Origin: Novakomyces olei
Lineage: Eukaryota; Ascomycota; Novakomycetes; Novakomycetales; Novakomycetaceae
Direction: 5' to 3'
NCBI GenBank assembly: GCA_016906335.1
Contig: JADEYG010000003.1
Coordinates: 124,001-188,000, forward strand
Length of the DNA: 64,000 bases
The stretch's first letter is position 1, and every line of letters starts with the position of its first letter. The notes below the pieces were generated by a model. The model searched no databases. It saw only the letters and a program-made list of their open reading frames with translations, and was not told where the DNA came from. Of the stretch, positions 8,922 to 18,763 are shown piece by piece. The translations under genes and the position numbers were made by a program.

Positions 8922-11469
8922 ATGGACGCGAACGCGCCCAGTCCGTCAGCGCGCGGGGTAAAAAGGAAGCATAAGAATTCCGAAACCGGCGCGATCCGTA
9001 ATTCACACGCGGAAAGGGATAACGATACGATCAGTGGAGACGTATCGTCCAACGAGGCACGGACGATTAGTAAAAGCGATAATGATTCACACATAATGCG
9101 AGAGGCACATGGAAGCCCTACTAAAGCGCGCAAGCGCAAGGATAAGGATGTACCGAGAGAAAATTACTATCCGTCTCTCGAATTTACACAGAATAATCTG
9201 TCTCATATGATCCGCATACAAGACTTGCAGGAGCTCGTCTTGCATATTCATGGAAATACACTAAGCCCGTCATATCTTCTTGTCAAGGTAAGGAAAGGCG
9301 GCCGCTTAGGTTTTTTCATCCTGGCTCTTTTTATTCTATTTCATTTTATTTTATTTTATTTCTTTAAATTTATGGGTTAATGCTTGCCAAACTATTCCGT
9401 TTGTGTTTTACCAATGTACCGGCTTTTTCCGTTGTCTCTACAATCTCCATTTTTGAATTTTGTTATTAGAATCTGCCAAACTTTTTCTTTGCCATTACAA
9501 TCTACCGATCTGCTCTCAAGCTTTAGTCTCTCACACCCCGTCTCTCTTGCCGCTATTCTTTGATCTATAATACTTTGCTGTCCTCATTGTCAGCCAAACT
9601 GACAAAATTCAGAACAAACGGCTTGTTAAGCACACGCTCGTACTATTCGTTCCCGGTCTCTCTCCCGAGCAGTTTGGTATAGTGGGCACTCCTGCACTAC
9701 CGCACCCAATTTCTAGGCAGGCCTTCAAGTACAGCGATGAATGTCCCGCGCTGGAGCAAATATTCCGTCTGGCGTGGCCAACAAGGTGCCCCGGTGGCAC
9801 ATTCAATGTCAACTCTCCGAGGGAAGCCTTTTTACAAATAAAATCCGCAAAGAAACCCTCCAGTGCTAAAAAATCTGGCAGTGTAACGATTGACGATCTG
9901 TTGTTATCGCCAGAGGCGATGGTAGAGTGTGAGTATTTCCTGCACCCAATGCAGAGCAATGAGCCTTTACCCGCCGATGTTTTGCCCACAAGGAAAGAAG
10001 AAGGCAGGAAAGAAAGAAGGGTGTACAGCCTTGACTGTGAGATGGTCGAGACTGTCCGTGGCCGGGCGATTGCTCGGGTCACACTTGTAAACGCCGATTC
10101 CTCAGTGGCACTTGATTCTTTGGTCAAGCCGGAAGATGAGGTGGCAGACTACCTCACTCAATGGTCTGGGATGACGGCAGAACGGCTGCAAAACGTCAGT
10201 ACGACGTTGGAGCAAGTTCAGCAACAGTTTTTGAGTATTGTTGGTGCACAAGATGTGCTGGTCGGTCACAGTTTAGAGTCTGATTTAACCGCTCTGCGTA
10301 TTGCTCACCCTAATATTATCGATACGTCAATCTGCTACAATCATCCACGTGGAGGCAACTACCGGCCGGCGCTTAAATGGCTGGCTCAGAAATGGTTACA
10401 GCGTGAGATCCAGACATCAGCCACAGGCGGCCATGACTCTGTCGAGGACGCTCAGGCAGCCTTGGACTTGGTACTGTTAAAATTGAAAAAGAACGACGCT
10501 AGTTTTGGCCGGTTTCACCAGGATCTAGAGAGCTTTTTCGATCGTGTCCACAGAGACAATGCTGGGATTAAAGGTGCCATAATTGAACGAGGCAGCGCCT
10601 GGACTGGGGCTCGGCAGCGATCACAGGCAGTTAAACGGTACGTGCTGCCTCAGAGTCAGAGTCTCGCTGTGGAACAAAATGGTCGGGAAAGGAATTTAGC
10701 GGACAACAATGCAGTCCACGAGGCTCTGTCTACTAAAGCACTGCCCATTGATAAAGACTTTTTATTGAGCAATGGGAATGGCTCTTTAGAAAATGGGGAA
10801 TTTGGGTCGGAGAATGGGTCCACTGCCAACGGGAATAGTACGCTCAACGGCCAGAAAGACGGTTCAAAATCAAACCAATCAGAGCAAGTTCAAGCTGCTT
10901 CAATACAAGCGCCGGAGGGAGCCGGTGCCACTGACGATACAGCTGCCAAAGTTGTTCAGCAAGCGTTTGCGGAAGGCGCTAACATTGTTTATGCCCGTTT
11001 GTACGATCTCGGTGAGGCCGCTGGATGGTCAAAGAAACGTGAGCCCGCAGATGTAGATGTAAAAGTAGTGGAAGGACCAGCAAAAGAAGATAGTATAGAC
11101 GAAGAAAAAGGAGGAGAAAAGAAAGAAGAAAAACAAGAAGAAAAACAAGAAGAAGAATCAACAGACGAAGGCTACGAGGCCAGAATGCGAAACGCATTTC
11201 GTGCTCTTAATAAACAACTTGTTGATATTTGGAACAATGCAGTTCCGCAAGGCACAGCACTTATAGTGTACAGTGGGACTGGCGATGTGAGGGAAATGTC
11301 ACATTTAAATCATCGTCAGCGGCTTCATCGGGCCGAGTATAGACAAAGGCCTTGGGACAAATTGGTGCATCGGTGGGAGGACAGTGACAGAGCTGCTCTT
11401 AAACAGGCTGTAGTGCAGGCGAGGATGGGTGTTTCCTTTTTCGCTGTAAAACACGATCAGACTGCTTAA
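8922..11469 (+). CDS. REX1: RNA exonuclease Rex1 (DEDDh 3'-5' exonuclease)
   Basis: Trims 3' ends of 5S rRNA, tRNA and other nuclear RNAs. Two exons (8922-9287, 9613-11469) encode 740 residues. The 325-nt intron is one of the longest here; the acceptor at 9611-9612 keeps phase 0 and yields VKNKRLVKHTLVLFVPGLSP, the conserved Rex1 entry. The exonuclease core carries all DEDDh residues: YSLDCEMVET (about 263), GHSLESDL, and the HDSVEDAQAALDL box (about 396). After a low-complexity Asn/Gly then Glu/Lys region comes the Rex1-specific C-terminal domain, with VYSGTGDVREMSHL and YRQRPWDKLVHRW, seen in filamentous ascomycete Rex1. The N-terminus is basic, fitting a nuclear protein. A frame starting at 9682 lacks the domain entry and is not the start. 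Confidence 0.93.
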
Positions 11470-12083
11470 TGGGAGGCAGGTGAGAGCATTAGCTGAATGT
11501 ATACCATTGCATAATATTTAGACTAGCATATCAAATTTCATGGCAATTTACAATTAGATTTTGTGGAGAAGTAGGCGATTGTAGCTAGTGGAGTACTCGT
11601 CTTTTAGATTTAGAGCTTTACCAGTTTTGCGTAAAACTAGATGCAAGTTCAAACGAGGTGAAAGCAAAGCAAAATAAGAAAACAAATAGGTCATACGAAT
11701 AAATGTGTTGGAAATAAAATCAAATAATATTGAAATGTAGAATTCATGGGCCGTCTCTTTGGTCATGCTTAATTGAAAAAAAAACAAATTTGACTTGCTG
11801 GCTGACAAAAATAATCATTTTAAACCAATCTAAATAATCAGATAATTAATTCTTTAATTATTTTTATTATCTCTCTATTAATAAACTGCATGCTTATGAA
11901 AAGTAAGAGGTGCCATCCGTTACACGTGTATGCCGACAGCAACAGTGTACTAGCTTTTGAATAATTTTAAAATGCAGATTGCAAGCATTCAATGACCATA
12001 ATCTATAATAAACAGCTATTCTGCCGCTCTCTTTTATCCCTTATTGACCAGCCCCAGGCTTCAAGTAGCGGAGCAGTATGCCT
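11470..12083. other. Convergent intergenic region REX1/importin
   Basis: AT-rich spacer between two convergent genes, serving as the 3' region of both. A minus-strand open frame around 11554-11808 has no recognisable features. Nothing else is seen. Confidence 0.5.
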
Positions 12084-15000
12084 TTATGTACGCGCCATAA
12101 CGGCCTTGAAGATTTGCTGTTGCACAGGATCAAGACAAGGCAAGAGGCTCGCTTCCAATGCTCCCGGATACTGAGCGTGTAGCCGCTCAATACTGTTCCG
12201 GAACTCGGCGTAAACGTCAACAGCATCGAGCGGTGTTTCAAACGAAGGATCTTCGTCAAAGACACTAATCAGAAACTCGTCTTCCTCGTCCTCATAGTCC
12301 TCATCCTCATCCTCATCCTCATCGTCCTCGTCTCCAGCTTGTGAGCTTTGCAGGCCTTCGCTATTAGGAGCATTCGGAAACTCGGCCTGTTTCTTTTGCG
12401 CCTGCTTTAAGCGCCTCGATTCCTTGTCAAGATACTCCAGATACTGCTGGTCTTTGCCGCTCAGCACATTGTCCGCATTGTTCTTGTCACTCTTGTCGCC
12501 GGCTGCTGTTCCGGTATGACCCGCCCCGCTTGGGCCCTGAGTGCTCCATCCTGTGCCGCTTCCATCGTCCTCTGTGTGAATTTGACGTGCTACTTGAAAG
12601 GCATTTTCACTCACACGCGGGTCGTCCTGTACCCCTCCATCCGCGGCCGACTCGTCTAGCCAATCAGACTCCTGATTTGCGGCATCTTCATCATCGTCCT
12701 CGTCATCGAAATCAGCAAATCCATCAGCCAGGTAGCTGCCAAAACTGTCGTCGTAGGTTTTGGCCTCTTCGCGATCTAAAAAGTTAGTTTATTCGGGAAT
12801 ATTATCATCCAAAAGTAAGGAAATAACAGTAATTTGAGAATGTGATTGGGAGTTAAATATAGTTAATTGGACCAAGAACCAAACGGATTTCGTTTTGATC
12901 GTATCATCCGCTGCGATAATGACTGATCCAAACCCAAAAAGCATTCATCGACTCCAAAATAGATAGAATAAATAATAAATAAATAAATAAATAAATAAAT
13001 AGACGGATAAAAAGTTGCTAAAACTCACTCTTCATTGCAGCCGGCAACGATGCTAACAGCGATAAAATCCCCTTCAAAGTCGTTTGATTGGCTTGCGCAA
13101 ATTGTGCATCGTTTGCATTCTCCGAGCAAAGCTGTATCAACTTCAACGAAGCCAGAATAGCCAGCTTTTTGTCATGAACACGTCGAAAGTGCCTTAAATC
13201 CTCGGCGAGGGTAACGAAAAATGCACTAGTGTATCCCGAATTGCTCAAAAGCATCAACGTATGTCCCGCGTTGCATAAAATGCCGTTTAAAATCGTTTCC
13301 AATAGAAATACTCTCTGTTTTGTTGAACTGATTGGGCTATTTATATCGGCAAACAGCATATTTGCTGCAGTATTAATCATATACTCAAAAACGCTGAGAT
13401 CCAAGGCTTCACCTACATAGAGCAGAAGACCCTCCATGAGCTTACAGCAATGGACCACCGTTGTCGGTGAGCAAACAGGCGGTTCCAGGCCAATTTGTAT
13501 TGTGCGCAAAAGAGCGGAAGTAGCCGCTGAATGGCCAGAAAGTCCTTCCTTTCCATAGGCAATAATATTGAGAAATGCTGGAGTAGCATAGTCAATTACT
13601 TCCAGCTGGCCCTGGCAAAGTGCCTCATTCATTACGAGGAAGAACTTCCACATGTTATCGGACACTCGCTTAGAGCAATAAGTAAGACTGTCCACGATAT
13701 CAAAGACTTCGTTGTACATTTCGTCAATGCCTTTTTGGAAGACGAATAGGAGCGGCGGTAAGACGATGACTTCCAGCTCTGCCAGCACTGACTGAGAGTT
13801 GTCAAGGCTTAGTATCATGGTTCCAATAGTGGAGAGGATCCCGAGAGCACTGGCGCCTTTGTCTTCAAATATTTCATCTGTATCGATACCGCCCTCGTTG
13901 TCGTCTAAATCCTGTACAATTCTCATAAAATTTGCCGTCAATTGCTGAGCCATTTCCACTGTAAACGGTGTAAGCTCCTGCGAGAAGTTCTCCACAAAGT
14001 CGCCCATAACATTAGGCAACAAATCAATATCAATTTCATTTGATATCAGCAAAAGCTGACGCATTATCTGTGCAGCATCCGGCGCCATTCGCTCTCGAAT
14101 TGCAGCGTTTTTAATAAGCGGTTGTAGGGCCAGAGACGCTTCTACCCTTACCGCAAGATCAGAATCTGTCAGGCAGCGTAAAACGCTATTGTAAGCAGCA
14201 ATTGCGTTATCCTCATGCTCGAATTTGATGTCCGCATAGCGGTTTAAAAATTCACAGGCCCGAGCCCGTAGGTATCCCACACTACTCTGAAATTCAGGAA
14301 GAACAAGCCGGACGAAAAAGTCTTCCATAGCATCTGCCACTGAACTGCGTTTTCTCATAACTGCCGCGGCCAAGCATCCGATCATACGTAATGCTCCTTC
14401 TTTCTGCCGAGCCCGAAGCAGTGAAGGTGTGTTAGGCTGATTGGTGTCATTTGATTCTTTTGCATTCACCAGCACCGAGTTGATAAACGTTAATATTGGA
14501 ACAAGGCATTGCTTTCGCCTTCTATACGAAATTGTACACAGAAAGTTGGATGCCGCAATGTCAGACGAATTGTAGTCGTCATATATGTCTGAGATGTAAG
14601 AATAAGTCTTTGTTGTTTGCTTCATCCTTCAAAGTCGGAAGAGGAGTGGCTGGAAGGATTTTAAAAAAAATTTACTAAATTAAATTAAATTCGAAAATCA
14701 AATAAAGTAAAGCCAAATAAAGTAAAACCAAATCAACAAATCAAATAAAAAAAAACCCCTTAAACATCTGAGAATAGAAAAATTGTCATTTGACGATACA
14801 AAAACAAAAATTGAAAACGTCAATTATCATACAATTATGACAACCAAAACAAGTAGATTATGTTTAAGTAACTGGAATCATTAGACAAAATAATGTTTAA
14901 CGTACCGATCTTTTTATGAATGTATTCCTCAGGATCTGCCTCCCACAACTCCTCGTCGTCCTCCGTAGGACAGAGCAATGGGAATATGAAGCTGGAGACA

Positions 15001-16261
15001 AGTGCCTGAACATGTGGTCGAAGAAGTCGCCACATGCCTTTAACCTTTATACAACCCTCGAAAAACGTAACGATATAATAAATACAGCGATCGCTGACAA
15101 AAACGCTGCCTTGAATCCATTGCTCCACAATGGAAAGGTAAGCTCGAAGAATTTCAGGCGCAAATTGATGCGAAAACTTTTCAGCAAACTCGTGGTAGTC
15201 CTTTGACATATCGGAAGAAACTGCAGATGAATCTCCGTACCGATTAGCAAGATGATTAAGGCAGTGGAAGGCCCATTTCTTGCACTTCATCCATGGAAAA
15301 GCATTACGACTCTCCGTATCTACAGGCAAAGACTCCTTGTCTAGAGGTTTAGTAGCAATACCAAGCAGCAGTGTGCCCCAGGGAATAATCGATTCGTTTT
15401 GCTGTAAAGGTTTAGGCAGCTCATAATCTATCACAGTTCGATAACATTTAAGGCAAAGCCTTAATAGATTTCCAGCGTCTGGAGCTTCCTCATTAGATAA
15501 GCTCTGGGAGACACGTAGTAAAATAGGAAAAGTCGTAGCAATTATGCGGTCAAGTTCGCGCCTTTTTGCTCCAGAACGCCACCGGTAGACTTTGCAAAGT
15601 TCAAGCAAACAGATAAGTCCAGCACGCACGTTATCCACAGATTCAGAAGCTAAAAGGTTCGCAACTGTTTCCAAGAATCCGGGCCAGCCGTCAGGATAAT
15701 CGCATGAGAGGATTGTGTGGAGAACTTCAAGCAATTGCTTTTGCAAACGATCAGGCGCATGAATAAGAACAGGCATAAGTTGATCGCGAAAATTTAGTTT
15801 TGTGCCATCGTCCAATGGCTGTACTGTCCGTGAAGCCGACCATCTCCGACCAACCACGTTTTTTATGTATACAGCAGCTGTCGTTAGAAACAGGTCATTC
15901 GAGGGGAAGCGTGTATGTCCGACAAAAAAAAATAAATTTAAAGAAATAATAGAAATTAGTCAGAGAAAAGTATATCAATCAGATAGAATCGAGGTCAGAA
16001 TGTAAACGATTAAGCCCGGGTGGAAGCCTACCAATATGCTTTGCTGGAATTTCTTGTGGTAAAGCCACTACTGCCAGCAGCAGCGACAGTGCCTGTGGCT
16101 GTTGCTCGACCTTTGTGTCCCAGTTAGTGAAAAAGATGTATATAATAAATCTGGATAAAAGGTACCTGTTTCAGCTGAAGTTCCGCAGACCGCCGAGCAT
16201 TAATATCAGCATCAAGTGTACTAGACAGTAGAGCTACAAGCACAGCTTGATCGTTGTCCAT
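12084..16261 (-). CDS. Importin-7/8 family nuclear import receptor (Nmd5/Sxm1-like)
   Basis: Karyopherin beta that carries cargo through nuclear pores under RanGTP control. Five exons (16261-16166, 16110-16032, 15877-14906, 14588-13029, 12775-12084) give 1132 residues, the expected length. The N-terminus MDNDQAVLVALLSSTLDADI with RSAELQLKQVE is the importin-beta N-terminal (Ran-binding) domain, and splicing restores EIPAKHIAAVYIKNVVGRRW. The junction HKKI/DIYDDYNSSDIAASNFL matches the family's conserved EEYIRRKIDIYEDF block. The rest is helical HEAT-type repeat. An acidic loop (DEDEDEDEDYEDEEDEF) near the C-terminus is typical of importin-7. All junction phases agree. Whether it is the Nmd5 or Sxm1 orthologue is unresolved; early ascomycetes often have one gene. 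Confidence 0.93.
12968..13002. repeat. (AAAT)n microsatellite in importin intron 4
   Basis: About eight AAAT units on the plus strand, just inside the donor side of the fourth intron (13028-12776). It is one of several tetranucleotide arrays of the same sequence class in this window. Confidence 0.85.
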
Positions 16262-16731
16262 TGTATACGCTCCACGTCGAGATTAACTGACCCCACTAGT
16301 CTCGAGATTTAAATTTCAATCATGAGCATGTGTGTGCCAATTTATTATATTATTATTCTTTATCATAATATAGTCTTATTATAGTCCTTATTACGAATTA
16401 TTATATTTATAAATTTGACAATACCATAAATTCATTAATACCATAAATTCGTTAATACCATAAATTTGTTAATACTATAAATTTGTAAATACCAATAATT
16501 TGCTAGTACCATAAATGTGAAGAAATCTGTCGATAAGAATTGTAAAATTCATTTATTATATTGTGACATTTCAATTATGCGCCAGATAATACCCATATCC
16601 ATTCGCCCATATATTAGTCTAGTAACCCAAACAAACAGGGTTTTCTTTCCCCACATTTTCTAGCAAATCACGGTGAAGGCAATAATATAATCGGCACTTG
16701 AGCCCGTAAGGAACACCCCAACTCTGCCACT
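16262..16731. promoter_or_regulatory. Divergent promoter region importin/CYB2
   Basis: Very AT-rich 470 bp between divergent start codons, containing the 17-bp tandem repeats listed next. No other clear motif is seen. Confidence 0.5.
16417..16518. repeat. 17-bp degenerate tandem repeat
   Basis: Five to six imperfect copies of a unit close to aataccataaattcgtt, with single-base changes between copies. It lies midway between the importin and CYB2 starts and could influence either promoter. Confidence 0.8.
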
Positions 16732-18572
16732 ATGCTCTCTTTTGACGAGGTCAAATCGCACAACAGCAAATCGTCGTGTTGGGTCGTAGTGCACGGCAAA
16801 GCCTACGATGTAACAGAATTTTTACCTGAACAGTACGTGCTCGCCAGATTCAATACTGTTTGAGACAACCTGTTTTATAATTCAAATTTGCGCTAACCCC
16901 GAAAAGCCCCGGCGGCAGTGCAATTCTACTAAAATACGGAGGCAAAGACGCCACTGAAGCATAGTAAGTACTCGCAATGACGTGATGGCGTCAAGTACTG
17001 TACAGGGCTACGACTAAATCTGCAGTGATCCTATCCATCCGCCCGGGATTATAAGCGAAAACTTGCCTCCCACTAAACATCTGGGCGAGGTAGATCTCGC
17101 TACTTTTCCTCAACCCTCCGCCAAAGATCTGCCCGAGGAGGAACAGAAACGACTGGCCCGTATTGAAAATAGACCGGCTATCTCGGAATGCTTTAATCTG
17201 TTCGACTTTGAGGCGATTGCTCGCCAAACATTAAAGAAAACAGCATGGGCCTATTATTCCTCCGGTGCCGATGACGAAATCACCATGCGTGAGAATCATG
17301 CTGCCTTTGGACGGATCTGGTTCCGTCCTCGGATCCTTGTAGACGTGGAGAGCATTGATTTGAGCACAACAATGCTGGGTACACGGGTAGATGCGCCTTT
17401 CTATGTGACGGCTACTGCTCTCGGTAAACTGGGTCATCCAGAGGGAGAAGTGGTTCTCACCCAGGGCGCAGCTCGCCATAATGTCGTGCAAATGATCCCG
17501 ACTCTGGCCAGCTGCTCTTTTGATGAAATCGTGGATGCTCGGGACGATGTTCACGTACAATGGCTGCAGTTGTACGTGAACAAGGAGCGTGAAGTTACAC
17601 GCAAATACGTGCAACACGCAGAGCGACGTGGATGCAAGGGGCTTTTTATTACTGTCGATGCGCCTCAACTGTAAGCTGTGAATATTTTTTAGTGTTTTAA
17701 TTATTATTTTATTTTATTTTATTTTAATTTGTTTAATTTTATTTAATTTAATTTTATCTTGGTTTGTTTATTTCATTATATTCATTAATACTACATTCTT
17801 TTGTTTCAATATCTGTTTGCTAGTTTTTCTACAACTATGTCAATTTTTGAGTTATATTATAATTTTCTCTTCATTTCGATAATATTCTCAATGCTAATGT
17901 TAAAGTGGCCGGAGAGAAAAAGATATGCGGGTCAAGTATGACGATAATCCTGCCAATGTGCAGACGGAAAGCGTGAACCGTAATGAAGGAGCCGCTCGTG
18001 CAATTTCTTCTTTTATTGATCCTTCTCTAAGTTGGAAGGATATTCCTTGGTTTAAAACGATAACAAAAATGCCCATTGTTCTCAAAGGCGTCCAGCGTGC
18101 AGAAGATGTACTGAAAGCCGTTGAGTACGGAGTCGACGGTGTTGTCCTCTCCAATCACGGAGGCCGTCAGCTTGAGTATGCCCGGTCTTCCATTGAAGTT
18201 TTGGTTGAAGCAATGGACGCCTTGATTGAACGCGGCTGGCAAGACAAGCTGGAAGTGTATGTTGATGGTGGTATTCGTAGAGGCACGGATATTATAAAGG
18301 CTCTTTGCCTGGGAGCCAAAGGAGTCGGAATCGGACGTCCTTTTCTGTACGCTATGAGCGCATACGGCGTTGAAGGTGTGGACCGTGCAATGCAGCTCTT
18401 CAAGGACGAAATGGTTATGAACATGAGGCTTATTGGCGCCGCCAGTATTGCAGACCTCAACAGGTCTCTTGTTGATGTGCGTTCCGTTTCTGCCCACGCG
18501 GGAAGTGTTCCCCGTGATTATTTGTCGGAAGGTGTGTACGATCGACTCGTACTGCCCAAACCAAAGCTGTAG
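16732..18572 (+). CDS. CYB2: Flavocytochrome b2, L-lactate:cytochrome c oxidoreductase
   Basis: Oxidises L-lactate to pyruvate on FMN and passes electrons through heme b. Four exons (16732-16832, 16907-16963, 17026-17670, 17906-18572) give 489 residues. The first two exons encode the cytochrome b5 domain, with the split HPGG motif (His34) and the second axial His57 in YDPIHPPG. The FMN barrel follows: AWAYYSSGADDE, PIVLKGV, and the catalytic VVLSNHGGRQLEY (His about 351 with Arg of GGRQ). Unlike yeast Cyb2 there is no mitochondrial presequence; the protein begins directly with MLSFDEVKSH. It ends in PKL, a weak peroxisomal PTS1-like tripeptide. A spliced leader exon upstream cannot be excluded. 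The last intron holds an ATTTT-rich repeat. Lactate is the likely substrate, though other 2-hydroxyacids are possible. Confidence 0.93.
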
Positions 18573-18613
18573 CAGGCATGCATAGAATTTCGTTGTGCAC
18601 AATAAATTGATAA

Positions 18614-18735
18614 AATGTAATTAAATAATTAAATATAATTAAATATAGTTAAATATAATTAAATGTAATTAAATGTAATTAAATATAATTAAATATAATT
18701 AAATATAAATTTAAACATAAATTTAAATATGATTT
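18614..18735. repeat. AT-rich TAATTAAATA repeats between convergent genes
   Basis: About nine imperfect 10-11 bp units of taattaaatata type fill the short spacer between the 3' ends of CYB2 and ASH2. Likely a neutral low-complexity expansion; it may assist 3'-end formation. Confidence 0.75.
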
Positions 18736-18763
18736 GATCATAATTAGACAGTTACCCAGTCTG

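Noticed and set aside
11554-11808. Minus-strand 84-codon ORF between REX1 and importin
   Set aside because: AT-rich hydrophobic translation in a convergent spacer with no homologous motif.
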